This document shows positions 17,623 to 26,429 of a stretch of DNA of 64,000 nt, piece by piece. A program made the translations under genes and the position numbers. The DNA lies in NCBI RefSeq assembly GCF_030817655.1, contig NZ_JAUSZM010000003.1, positions 372,001-436,000 of the forward strand. The letters are read 5' to 3'. The notes beneath the pieces were generated by a model. It was not told the DNA's origin and did no database searches. It saw only the letters and a list, made by a program, of their open reading frames with translations. Each line of letters opens with the position of its first letter. The stretch's first letter is position 1. The stretch comes from Streptomyces sp. V4I2. Its GTDB lineage: Bacteria; Actinomycetota; Actinomycetes; Streptomycetales; Streptomycetaceae.

Positions 17623-17908
17623 ACACGGAAGTGTCCGTCGACAGAGGTCCGTTCCTGCACCAACCCCAACTCCCGTCCCAAACAGAGCACTGGGACCGGG
17701 CCTGCCAGTGAGCCGGCGCCCCCGTTCGCACTGCTACCACCACCGCGAACGGCCCTGGCACCTCTCACCTCCAGGAGTTCAACCGTGCTCACGCCCAGCT
17801 GAAAACCCGGCGGCCGCTCCGGCGGGCCACAGGCTCCACCCGCCGCATCGACACTGTCACCCAGGCCGTCCACGCCTCCCTGACCTGCACATATTCAGGA
17901 CAGAAGAT
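17623..17908 (+). other. Probable transposase remnant, otherwise empty
   Basis: Between the IS5 end and the DUF4246 gene, frame +3 from 17766 reads HLQEFNRAHAQLKTRRPLRR, then RIDTVTQAVHASLTCTYS. Codon use is natural and the pattern is transposase-like, but I cannot assign a family. Confidence 0.35.
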
Positions 17909-19417
17909 TCAGTGCTCGCAGAGGGAAAATTCTCGTTCGTAGACCTGCTCGTTGTGCTCGTCGACGAAGAACTTGCGTTCCTGCATGAGTTGGTCGCGGT
18001 AGTCCTTAGCCTGTTCGAGCGTCATGGTCGAGGTGCCGGACCATGGTTGTTGCGGTGGCACATCGGACGTCGAGACGATCTTCTCCGATGGGTCGACCAG
18101 GAAGAACGCGAGAATTTTGCGATACCCCGGGCGGGTGGGGTCCGTGAGGCGGAATGAACCGACGCGGTGTTGCAGGACGTTCGGGAACGCCAGGCAGCGA
18201 ACCGCTGGGGTCGAGGCCGATCCCAGCATCTGGTTCAGCGCGTCTTCGTCCTCCAGGCCGTAGACCTCACGCAGACCGTTGTCGTCGTTCTGTTCGTAGT
18301 TGGGGTCGTCAAGTGCCGCCCGAAAACTCAGCCGGCTCTCGGTGATGTTCTCGCTGTCCCAGTAGTAGATGCCGGTCGAGACGATCCGCTCGTTCATCAT
18401 CCCCTCGACATGCCAGGAACCGCCCGGGTATTCCGGCTTGTCCGGGGTGAGTTGAATGGTGGCGAGCTTGACGATGACCTGGAGACGGCAGCCGCGCAGG
18501 TCGACACGAACGGATTCCTCGGGCAACGCGGGCGGGGTGAATTCCGGGGCGTCCGGAATGACCGGGCGGCGGTTCTCCCACCAGTCCTCATGGGCCTCTT
18601 CCCATGCACGGAGGGCTTCCGCGTAGGCCTCGTCATCACTGTGGGAGGACTTCTCCGGATACTCGGGCTCCGAGTCGTACCACCCGTAAGGATCGGCCTC
18701 GATCCGCAGGGGCCGCGGATGGCGCAGATCGGTGAGGACATTCTCCAACAGCGGGCGGAAGCGTGCGAACAAGTCCGGTAGGACGGAGGCCAGTTCGCGA
18801 TGAGTCTCGGGATGGACGTTGTTGACGTACGAGCGGAAGGTGACATCGCCGTCGTCACTGACGTCGACGTCCGTGGGCAGCCACTGGAACTTTTCCGAGA
18901 ACTCGTACTTCGAGTAGCGGTCCGTCGGGTTCTGCCAAGCCCGTGCGGGCGCACCGCTCATCTCTCTGACCAGGCAGAACAGTGAAGGATGGACCAGATC
19001 CAGTACCTGGCCGTCGGATCCGGGATGCCAGTCCTGCTCTGCTTCGGGGACCTGTTCCAGCACCTGAACCGCCTCGCGCAGCCGGGATCTGAGCTTGTCG
19101 TCGACCAAGGTGTCCGACTGCCACACCCCGTCAACGGCGGACACCTCGACACCGGTTCTTCCGTCCCGCAGCGCGGCGTAATGACGGAGTTCGGCCAGCA
19201 CGTAACGAACCTGCGCTTCGGTTAGGCCTTGGGCGACCGCTTCTTGCGTCCACCTGGCGACGATGTCGGCATCGTGCATCTTGTCGAACCACCCCGGCTT
19301 CGCCCGGACGTGTGAGCTGCACTGCATCATCTGAAGTTCCCGCAGCGTTCGGGGTGTGGCAAACGATATAGAACGGGACGTACGAAAGGGCAGCGGGAAA
19401 GCAGACATGCCAGTCAA
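17909..19417 (-). CDS. DUF4246-domain protein
   Basis: About 502 aa, with the DUF4246 architecture found in fungi and some actinobacteria: RTLRELQMMQCSSHVRAKPG, then KFQWLPTDVDVSDDG, SYVNNVHPETHRELA and GGSWHVEGMMNERIVSTGIY. The His-x-Glu in WHVEG, followed later by RVGSFRLTDPTRPGYRKILA, resembles the metal and 2-oxoglutarate sites of Fe(II) oxygenases, so oxygenase-like chemistry is possible (inference). The start is TTG 19417, because GGAGGA lies 9 nt before it; the ATG at 19408 would be 18 nt away. It stands alone between IS debris and the VOC operon. Confidence 0.8.
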   Translation of the reverse strand: MTGMSAFPLPFRTSRSISFATPRTLRELQMMQCSSHVRAKPGWFDKMHDADIVARWTQEAVAQGLTEAQVRYVLAELRHYAALRDGRTGVEVSAVDGVWQSDTLVDDKLRSRLREAVQVLEQVPEAEQDWHPGSDGQVLDLVHPSLFCLVREMSGAPARAWQNPTDRYSKYEFSEKFQWLPTDVDVSDDGDVTFRSYVNNVHPETHRELASVLPDLFARFRPLLENVLTDLRHPRPLRIEADPYGWYDSEPEYPEKSSHSDDEAYAEALRAWEEAHEDWWENRRPVIPDAPEFTPPALPEESVRVDLRGCRLQVIVKLATIQLTPDKPEYPGGSWHVEGMMNERIVSTGIYYWDSENITESRLSFRAALDDPNYEQNDDNGLREVYGLEDEDALNQMLGSASTPAVRCLAFPNVLQHRVGSFRLTDPTRPGYRKILAFFLVDPSEKIVSTSDVPPQQPWSGTSTMTLEQAKDYRDQLMQERKFFVDEHNEQVYEREFSLCEH

Positions 19418-19550
19418 TTCTCTTGATCCTCCCAGTCGGTGCGCGACGGCGGGAAGGATACTTCAGCCCACTGACACCGCAGTCGTGGTCCCTTCATCGC
19501 TGGTCCGGGGGCCAGGGCTTCGACGTAGTCGCGTGGTGTCCGGTTCGCGC

Positions 19551-19709
19551 TCATCCGAGGCCGAGGATGCGCGAAAGGGAAGCGGGAGTTGCAGGCGTTG
19601 CGGCGTGGCCGTGCTGCTTCTCCGCTCGTGCCGTGCGGAGGCCCCCGATGGCCGGCAGCTCCTGGCTGATCGGGCGGTTCAGAACCTCGATGATCCCGTT
19701 CGGCCGCAT
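19551..19709 (-). CDS. Small ORF resembling the N-terminus of a flavin/PPOX-type protein
   Basis: 52 codons (MRPNGIIEVLNRPISQEL and so on) preceded by a perfect AAGGAGG at good spacing and lying 17 bp after the VOC gene, so it is in the same operon. The IIEVLNRPISQELPA start resembles pyridoxamine-phosphate-oxidase-like proteins, which are usually above 120 aa. The rest does not match, so it is probably a truncated gene. The short region 19418-19550 shows nothing else. Confidence 0.5.
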   Translation of the reverse strand: MRPNGIIEVLNRPISQELPAIGGLRTARAEKQHGHAATPATPASLSRILGLG

Positions 19710-19726
19710 GGATCGGTTCCTCCTTC

Positions 19727-20167
19727 TCAGCGCAGCTGCTCGGCCAGCCCGACGATGATGCCCTCCGGACCGCGGACGTAGCAGAGCAGGTAGCTGTCCT
19801 CGAACCGGGCGATCTCGCCGACGAGTTCGGCCCCGTGAGGGCGCAGGCGGGCAACGGTGTCCTCAAGGTCGTCGACGGCGAACATGACGCGGTGCGTGCC
19901 CAAAATGTTGTGCGGCCGGTTACGCGGCCCGGCGCTGATCACCGCGGGGCTGAGGTACTTCGCCAGCTCGAGCCGGCTGTGACCGTCCGGGGTCCGGACC
20001 ATCGCGATGTCACAGCGAACGCCGTCGAGTCCGGTGCACTGGTCGGCGACCAGCCCCTCGACCTCCGCCCGGCCCTCCAGCTCCATACCGAGTTCCACGA
20101 AGAACGCGATGGCGGCCTCCATGTCCTCGACGACGATGCCGACGTTGTCCATGCGCTGAATCGCCAT
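19727..20167 (-). CDS. VOC (glyoxalase/dioxygenase fold) family protein
   Basis: 146 aa from ATG 20167, preceded by AAGGAG. It has paired beta-alpha-beta-beta-beta modules: RMDNVGIVVEDMEAAIAFFV with a metal-type position, and THRVMFAVDDLEDTVARLRP ending YLLCYVRGPEGIIVGLAEQL, with the terminal Glu in GPEG. Members act as lyases, dioxygenases or antibiotic-binding proteins; nothing here fixes the substrate. It belongs to a minus-strand operon with another VOC gene and a DHFR-fold gene. Confidence 0.85.
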   Translation of the reverse strand: MAIQRMDNVGIVVEDMEAAIAFFVELGMELEGRAEVEGLVADQCTGLDGVRCDIAMVRTPDGHSRLELAKYLSPAVISAGPRNRPHNILGTHRVMFAVDDLEDTVARLRPHGAELVGEIARFEDSYLLCYVRGPEGIIVGLAEQLR

Positions 20168-20347
20168 GCTCGTTTCTCCTTCTTCCTCGTGCGGCCGGTG
20201 GTGGCCGCTGATGGGCCTGGGACGGAGCCGGTGGCACGTTCTCGACATCCTCAGACCGCCGAACTCCGAAAGTTCTGGATCGCGCCTCAGCACCGCTACA
20301 GCAGACCGCCCCGGAGCAAAGCTTCTTCACTCCACTCACCGGACCGC

Positions 20348-20762
20348 TCAGGAGAAGTCCGCGGCGGTGATGCCGTCGGGGTGTCCAGGCGGCCACTCCA
20401 CCAAACTCGATCCGGTAGCCATCCGGGTCGGTGAGCCACGACGTCTTCGGACCGCGAGGCCCGCCCGGGTACTGGACAGGTCCCGGCTCCAGGCCGGCTT
20501 CGGTCAGCCTTTCCAGGGTGGCGGCCAGTGTGTCCACCTGGATCGCGAGGTGGTCGAAGCCGCTGCCCACGTCGACGCGTCCGTCACCGGGGCGGTGGAC
20601 CAGTTCGAGGGAGGCCGCCGGTTCGCCGGGGAACTTGAGGATCACGAGGTGACTCCCGTCCCCGCCGTCGACCCTGCCCAGCTCGACGTAGCCCAAGGCC
20701 GTGTAGAAGGCGAGCGAGCGGTCCAGGTCGGTGACGCGGTAGCCGACGAAGAGCGTCTTCAT
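20348..20762 (-). pseudogene. VOC family protein with a single-base frameshift near its 3' end
   Basis: The ATG at 20762 overlaps the upstream gene's stop. The first 120 or so residues are a normal VOC protein (LFVGYRVTDLDRSLAFYTAL, then FDHLAIQVDTLAATLERL and TSWLTDPDGYRIEF). After EF, an extra G at about 20401-20403 shifts the frame. In the shifted frame the expected tail VEWPPGHPDGITAADFS and stop at 20348 are intact. As written, the protein would read through to 20010 and overlap the next gene. It is either a recent mutation or a sequencing error. Confidence 0.8.
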
Positions 20763-21292
20763 GCGGCCTCATCGGGTCGGCGCACCCGGTAGCGGAGGTG
20801 CGTGACGTCTCGGTCCTCGAGCCGCCGGACGAGGTCGAGTTCGATGTAATCACCACCGAGGTGGTCGAACAGCCGTCGACCGTCCCCGAGGAGGACCTGC
20901 ACCAGGTGGATCTCCATCTCGTCGATCTGTCCGGCTCGGAGCAGGGCTTGGGCCGCGCCCGCCCCATGGACCATGACCGGCCGGTCCCCGGCGGCCGCGC
21001 GAGCCTGACGGGCGCAGTCCTCGACGTCGGTGACGAATCGCGCGTGGCCGGGTGGCACGTCCCCGTCATCCACATGGTGGATGAGGACGAAGATCGGCAC
21101 ACCGTCGTGATGGTCTCCCTGCCAACGCCCGGCGAGTTCGAAGGTCCGACGGCCGGAGATCACCGCGCCGGTCGCCAGCGCCTCGCGATAAACCTGTCCG
21201 CTGGGACCGTCGGATTCCCGGTCGTCGAGCCATCCCCCTGGCAATGGCGAAAGCCCTCCACCGGCTTCGACACGTCCAGATCGGACCTCCAC
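20759..21292 (-). CDS. Dihydrofolate-reductase-fold (RibD C-terminal) family protein
   Basis: 177 aa. The body matches the RibD-C/DHFR-like family (VISGRRTFELAGRWQGDHHD, then RPVMVHGAGAAQALLRAGQI and IHLVQVLLGDGRRLFD). The conserved first strand of the family (SLDGF type) is not recognisable, so the N-terminus may be altered. It is the first gene of the operon and overlaps the next by ATGA. Such proteins are putative NADPH reductases of unknown substrate. Confidence 0.75.
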   Translation of the reverse strand: MEVRSGRVEAGGGLSPLPGGWLDDRESDGPSGQVYREALATGAVISGRRTFELAGRWQGDHHDGVPIFVLIHHVDDGDVPPGHARFVTDVEDCARQARAAAGDRPVMVHGAGAAQALLRAGQIDEMEIHLVQVLLGDGRRLFDHLGGDYIELDLVRRLEDRDVTHLRYRVRRPDEAA

Positions 21293-21394
21293 TCCAACCA
21301 GCGCGACTCATCCGCGCTGCTCACCGAGCGCACCGCCTTGATGAGCGCCCGCGGTCGCGGAGCGTTACCTCGGTGCCGATTGCGAGGGACTGCC

Positions 21395-21880
21395 TCTGTG
21401 ATCCGTCTGCCGGTCCGGCGCTTCATCTGCGGCTCGGCGGATGAAGCGCCGGACGCTCGTCGAGCCGTTCGCGCAGTGGCCGCTCCGCACGCACGGTTCA
21501 CCGCTCGGTTCAACCACGCCCTGGAGCGAGTGGGGCTCGCGCCGGCCGGGCGGGCCGGCGCTCGGCCGGCTGCCCAGCTGGGCTCTCGGTGCGGGAAGGA
21601 GAAGTTAGGCGGGGCCATGGCATTGCCCGATCCGCAGTTCAGTACTCCGCGTGTGCTGGGCGTGGACAACTTCGCGATCCGTCGAGGCCAGACCTACTCC
21701 ACCCTCTTGACCAGCGTCGAAGACCACCGTGTGGTCGATGTGCTCCCGACGCGTGACGCCGGGCCGCTGGCCCCCTGGCTGATCCGCCACGCCGGCATGG
21801 AGATCATCTGTCCCGACCGGGCGGGCGCCTGCCCCGAGGGTGCCCGGCGCGGTGCCCCGAGGCTCTGCAGCCAAGTGATG
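21395..21880 (+). pseudogene. ISL3-family transposase remnant
   Basis: The frame reads IRLPVRRFICG (zinc-finger region, Cys partly lost), HARFTARFNHALERVGLAPA, then TPRVLGVDNFAIRRGQTYST and VVDVLPTRDAGPLAPWLI. Both ends are missing, the middle has a deletion where the helix-turn-helix should end, and the first catalytic motif reads VDN instead of VDD. It is a decayed fragment. Confidence 0.8.
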
Positions 21881-21984
21881 TCCCGTCAACCGTTCGCGCT
21901 GCGCCCGGTGGCCGACCTGGTGGCTCTCGAGGCGACGTGCCGCTGGATCTGGCCGCTGTCCCATGGGACGTCTCACCGCCCGGG

Positions 21985-22894
21985 TCATCGGGCAGCCGCT
22001 CGGGCAGCGGGGGACGCTGCCAGGTAGGCGACCGCCTGCTGGGTCGAGCCCTCCTGGGTCGGGTGGTGGCCGGGGCGGAAGTAGCGCAGCACCGAGCGGG
22101 CGAACGCGCCCGGCCGGGGCAACAGGTCCTGCGGGCCGCGGCCAGGTAGTCGCGGAAACGGACCTTGACCCGGTCGTCGAGTTCGGGGTCGGCGCTCATC
22201 AGGAAGCGGACTCCGCGGATCCATAGCCGGGTCAGCACCGGAGCGGTGACGAGCATGCCGACCACTCGGCGCCGGTACCGGGGATCGAGGTGCACCAGCA
22301 GGTCGTACGCGACCGAACGGTCTTCGACCTCCTCCGCGCCGCGCCAGCGGAACAGATCGAGCATCGCGGGGTCCGCGCCGGCTTGGTCCAGGTGCCCGTT
22401 GCTGAGAATCCAGTGACCCATGTACGCGGTGAAGTGCTCGAAGGCCGCTATGAGGGCGAGCCGTTGGAGGAGGTGCGCGTGTGTGGTGGCCGGCGTCAGC
22501 TCCGGCCGGTCTCCGAGCACCCTTCGGAAGATCCATTCGGACTTCAGGGTGTACGGAGCCGGGTCCAGCCCCTTGGTGAGCAGGTGCTCCAGGACCTCCT
22601 GGTGCGCCTAGGCGTGCTTCGCTTCCTGGCCGATGAAGCCGCGTACGTCCTCGCGCAGCCGGTCATCGGTGATCAGTGGCAGTGCCTGCTCGAAGGTGCG
22701 CACGAACCAGCGTTCGAGCTCGGGGAGCATGAGGTGGAGCACGTCGCAGGTGTGGGTCGCGAAGGGCTCACCCGGCAGCCAGTGCAGCGGGGGGTGCCCC
22801 AGTCGAAGGTGACGTCCCGGGGTTGCAGCACCAGGTCGTGGTGGTCGATGGGCTCGGACGGACGTTCCGGGTGGGCATGTGCGGCGCGGAACAT
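21985..22894 (-). pseudogene. Metal-dependent hydrolase (PF10118 type) with three disabling lesions
   Basis: Joined across frames it reads VLQPRDVTFDWG, then PLHWLPGEPFATHTCDVLHL, RLREDVRGFIGQEAKHA, a TAG stop at 22608, AHQEVLEHLLTKGLDPAPYT, LQRLALIAAFEHFTAYMGHW and FARSVLRYFRPGHHPTQEGS. That is a full predicted metal-dependent hydrolase of about 290 aa. The lesions are a frameshift near 22795, the nonsense codon at 22608-22610 in place of Glu, and a frameshift near 22142. 22895-23135 upstream shows no clear gene; a short frame near 23000 (+) reads FFQDSTAADAETVTDRLAAA. Confidence 0.85.
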
Positions 22895-23135
22895 GACAGG
22901 TTGCAGCTGTGGACGGGTTAACCGGGCGGCCTTGGCAGGGGTGGGGGCGACTTTGAGGAGTTCGTGAGCCTCGGGGCGGCACAGACCGTTCTTCCAAGAC
23001 TCGACAGCGGCCGACGCCGAGACCGTCACCGACCGCCTGGCGGCAGCAATGGACGCCCTCTGAGCCCTGGAGACCTGATCACGCCGGGCCGTGGGGCGGG
23101 CGCGCACGAGCTCGGGGTTCGCGTGTTGCGGTCGC

Positions 23136-25073
23136 TCACCCCGCTCGGGCGCATGCCTCCGCCTCCGCCAGGTAGCGCGCCACCGGGCCCAGCGTCAGCA
23201 TTCCGCTGGCGGCGCCGGCGTGTTCGGCACGGGCGTTGCGCAGGGCAGCCTCGGCGCGTGCGGCGATTCCGCGCTCGCCGAGGCGTACGGCGGCGCGGGC
23301 GGTCAGGCACCACAGTGCCTCCTGCATGTGGTCTCGCGGTGGTTCGGGCACCGCGTTGAGGGCGGCACGGGCCTCCTCGACTCGCTCCTGGGCGAGCAGC
23401 ACGAGGGGTCGCGCCCAGGGGCGGTACGGGCCCCAGTCGAGGTGCGGGTCGGTGGGCGCGGGCCGGTCGTGCAGGAGGCGCAGCCCCAGTAGGGCGAGCG
23501 GGAACAGGCCACAGTGCAGCCCCGGCATTCCGGCCGTCTGCAGGGCGTCCTCGGCAGCGCGGTAGTGGGCTGCGGCCGTGGCGGCGGTCGGTCCGCCGGG
23601 TTCGGCGCTGCGGGCGGCTGTGACCCGTGCCCGGAACCACCCGGTGAGGACCAAGACGAGGGGCGCCTCGATGGTAGCGGCGAGTTGTTCGGCTGCCTTG
23701 GCGTGCGAGGTTGCGGCGTTGAGGTCGCCGAGGGCCGAGGCGGATTGCAGGCGGACGAGTCGGCCGAGTACGGCGAAGTTCGGCAGCTCGTGCCGGGTGG
23801 CCAGGTCGAGGATCTCGGCGCCGATCCGGTCCCGTACCGCCGCGAGCCCGGGGCGGGTGAAAGAGTGCAGGAACACCCCGTTGAGGGCGAACGCCAGCAG
23901 GGCGGGATCGGCCAGGTCCCGTGCCAGCGCCTCGGCCTGCTGTGCCGCCTGCTGCGCGCGCTGCAGCTCGGTCCTGGACAGATCGGCGCTGCGGCTCTCG
24001 ACGGCGACCGTGGCCAGGAGGCGGGCGGGCAGGTCGGCGGGGCCGTCGGGGCCGAGTGCGGTGAGCGTGCGCTCGGCAGCCGCGACGACGGCGCGGGACT
24101 GCTCGGGGTCGTCGGCCCGGCTCCAGATGGCGGGCACATCGTAGGCGCCGATGATCCGGGCGGTCAGGGAGAGGTCTCCCGTGCGTTCCGCCGCCTGGAC
24201 GGCGGCGAGGCGGTCGCGCCGCGAGTGGACGAGGGCGTCGCCCCCCGCCAGTGCGAGGGTGCGGGCCAGATCCACGGTGGTGCGCGGGCCGAGACGGACC
24301 CCATGGCCGGTCCACGCGGTACGTGCGCCTTCGGGGGGCACGTACCCCTTGAGGATGTCCGTCTCCAGGCGTTGGAGGTCGGCACCAGGGTCGAGCCCGA
24401 GTTGATCAATGAGCATCGCGCGGGCCCGGCGGAGGGTGGCCAGCGCGTCGGCCTGGCGGCCCGCGCGATAGAGCGCGCGGGCAAGCAGCCCCCAGGCCGG
24501 CTCGCGCCACGGATGTTCGGTGATGTGGGCACCCAGTTCGGCGACGAGATCGGCCCCTTCCCCGGAGTCGAGGAGGATGCGGGCGCGCAGTTCCGCCCCC
24601 TCCAACCTCAGCTCCTCCAGTCGGGTCCGCTCGCGCTGCGCCCATGCGGAGCCGGTCACATCGGCGTAGGCGGGGCCACGCCAGTCCGCGAGTACCGCGC
24701 CGAGGTCGGTCACCGCGTCGGGGTTGCGCCGGGCTCGGGCCAGGGTGTCCTGGAACCGATGGACGTCCACGTCCTCGCGCGGCAGGCGCAGCGCGTAGCC
24801 GGGGCCTTCGGTGACGAGTACGCGCGGCGGATCGCGGGGCGGCCGGTCGGGTTCGAGGGCGCGGCGCAGCGCGGCGACGAACGTACGCAAAGCGCCCACG
24901 GCGCGGGCCGGCGGGTCGGTCCACAGGTCGTCGACAAGACTGTCGGTGGTGACCATCCGTCCCTCGGCGGCGACGAGCCGGGCGAGTACCTCGCGATGGC
25001 GGGGTCCACCCAGGTCAACCGGACTGCCGTCGTCGCGGAAGGCCCGCACGGCACCGAGCACGTCGATTCGCAT
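23136..25073 (-). CDS. SARP-type transcriptional regulator (BTAD domain, TPR region)
   Basis: 645 aa from ATG 25073, with GAGG upstream. Residues about 1-95 form the OmpR-like winged helix (LGGPRHREVLARLVAAEGRM, then ALRTFVAALRRALEP). Residues about 100-250 form the bacterial transcriptional activation domain (ALYRAGRQADALATLRRARA, LGLDPGADLQRLETDIL). The rest is a helical repeat region without the NB-ARC ATPase of AfsR. Such proteins activate nearby biosynthetic or metabolic genes. Here the only divergent partner is the alpha/beta hydrolase, 112 bp away. Confidence 0.9.
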   Translation of the reverse strand: MRIDVLGAVRAFRDDGSPVDLGGPRHREVLARLVAAEGRMVTTDSLVDDLWTDPPARAVGALRTFVAALRRALEPDRPPRDPPRVLVTEGPGYALRLPREDVDVHRFQDTLARARRNPDAVTDLGAVLADWRGPAYADVTGSAWAQRERTRLEELRLEGAELRARILLDSGEGADLVAELGAHITEHPWREPAWGLLARALYRAGRQADALATLRRARAMLIDQLGLDPGADLQRLETDILKGYVPPEGARTAWTGHGVRLGPRTTVDLARTLALAGGDALVHSRRDRLAAVQAAERTGDLSLTARIIGAYDVPAIWSRADDPEQSRAVVAAAERTLTALGPDGPADLPARLLATVAVESRSADLSRTELQRAQQAAQQAEALARDLADPALLAFALNGVFLHSFTRPGLAAVRDRIGAEILDLATRHELPNFAVLGRLVRLQSASALGDLNAATSHAKAAEQLAATIEAPLVLVLTGWFRARVTAARSAEPGGPTAATAAAHYRAAEDALQTAGMPGLHCGLFPLALLGLRLLHDRPAPTDPHLDWGPYRPWARPLVLLAQERVEEARAALNAVPEPPRDHMQEALWCLTARAAVRLGERGIAARAEAALRNARAEHAGAASGMLTLGPVARYLAEAEACARAG

Positions 25074-25185
25074 GCCCCCATCCTCTGTGCCAGGGATCGG
25101 CTGCGCCCAACCGTACTGATCGGCTGCTGATCGCCGTCCCCCAGGCTGATCCGGTCCAGTCCCCCACCCGAAAAGACGGCCTTCC

Positions 25186-26064
25186 ATGACGCTCACCATT
25201 CCCGGCTTCGATCACATCCGCCTGCCCGGTGCGGACGGTGTGGAGCTGGCTGCCGCTGTCGGCGGCAGCGGCAGTCCGGTCGTGCTGTTGCACGGTTTCC
25301 CCCAGACCCACCTGATGTGGCGACATGTCGCCGAGCGGCTCGCCGCCGAGCACACGTTGATCTGTCCTGACCTGCGTGGCTACGGCGCCAGCGACAAGCC
25401 GACGGTCACCGGTCCCGACGTGTACGCCAAGCGCACCATGGCCGCCGACGTCGTGACCCTGGCGGCGGCCCTCGGCCACGAGCGCTTCGCCCTCGTCGGC
25501 CACGACCGGGGCGCCCTGGTCGCCTTCCGGGCGGGACTGGACCATCCCGAGACCATCACGCACCTGGGCATCCTCGACATCGTGCCGACGCTCGACATGT
25601 GGAACATCCTGCACGGCGCCTCGGCGGCGGTCGGCTACCACCTCTTCCTCATGGCGCAGCCGCCAGGCCTGCCGGAGGCGATGATCGCCAACAGCGCGGA
25701 CGCGTTCTTCGGCTCGTTCCTCGACGCCTGGGCAAACGACCCGACCGCCATGCCGGAGGACGTGCGTGCCGAGTACCTGCGGGCGAGCGCCGCGGCGGTG
25801 ACGTCGATTGTCGCGGACTATCGGGCCTCGGCGGGCATCGACGTCGCGCACGACCAAGCGGACCTGGACGCCGGGTCGCAGCTGGCCATGCCCGTGACGG
25901 TCATCCAGCAGGACTGGGGCGCGCAGCTGGGCTACGACGCTGCCGCGGTATGGAAGGCGTGGGCGCCGGACCTGGACCACCGGCTGACCCGGGCGGGGCA
26001 CTTCATGGCCGAGGAGGCACCCGACGAGATCACGGCGGCGATCCAGGACCTACTGGCCCGCTAA
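25186..26064 (+). CDS. Alpha/beta hydrolase (haloacetate dehalogenase/epoxide hydrolase-like)
   Basis: 292 aa. The oxyanion motif LLHGFPQTHLMW, the nucleophile elbow VGHDRGALVAF (Asp nucleophile, as in dehalogenases and epoxide hydrolases) and the catalytic His in TRAGHFMAEEAPDEI are visible. The Asp nucleophile separates it from esterases. It is divergent from the SARP gene and probably under its control (inference). The natural substrate is unknown. Confidence 0.9.
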   Translation: MTLTIPGFDHIRLPGADGVELAAAVGGSGSPVVLLHGFPQTHLMWRHVAERLAAEHTLICPDLRGYGASDKPTVTGPDVYAKRTMAADVVTLAAALGHERFALVGHDRGALVAFRAGLDHPETITHLGILDIVPTLDMWNILHGASAAVGYHLFLMAQPPGLPEAMIANSADAFFGSFLDAWANDPTAMPEDVRAEYLRASAAAVTSIVADYRASAGIDVAHDQADLDAGSQLAMPVTVIQQDWGAQLGYDAAAVWKAWAPDLDHRLTRAGHFMAEEAPDEITAAIQDLLAR

Positions 26065-26429
26065 CGGGCTCCCCCGCGATTGATCATGAGCCCGCGGCGG
26101 CCGGTGTATCGCTGGAGTGGGCGCCGCTGGCGTACTTCTGCATTCGCGTGCTCGACGCAGATCCGCCGGGAGGACTGACGGCGCTTGTGCTCGCGCCAGC
26201 CGTGGTGCTCGGTGAGCGGCCGCTCGGCCGGGTGAGCGCGATACGTCCGTCGGGTAGGCGTCCCGCGAGTGCCCGCGGCCGCGCGGCCGGTCCGGTGTTG
26301 CCGACGACGGCGGCATCCACGGTTTGCGCATGCCTGATCTTCTTCCTTCTCTGCACGTTGCAAGGCGACGCGGCGGGTGATGCGTGAGAGCGTAGGCTGC
26401 CCAAAGGATCGTCCATTGTGTTCATGCCA
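26065..26429. other. Intergenic stretch with a hairpin after the hydrolase gene
   Basis: CGGGCTC at 26065-26071 and GAGCCCG at 26088-26094 can form a 7-bp stem immediately after the stop, a possible terminator. The remaining 330 bp show no recognisable gene; short open frames have poor codon statistics. Confidence 0.35.

Noticed and set aside
19500..19570. ISAs1 transposase tail (RTPRDY and RILGLG segments on the minus strand)
   Set aside because: Matches are only a few residues, in different frames and wrong order; could be chance.
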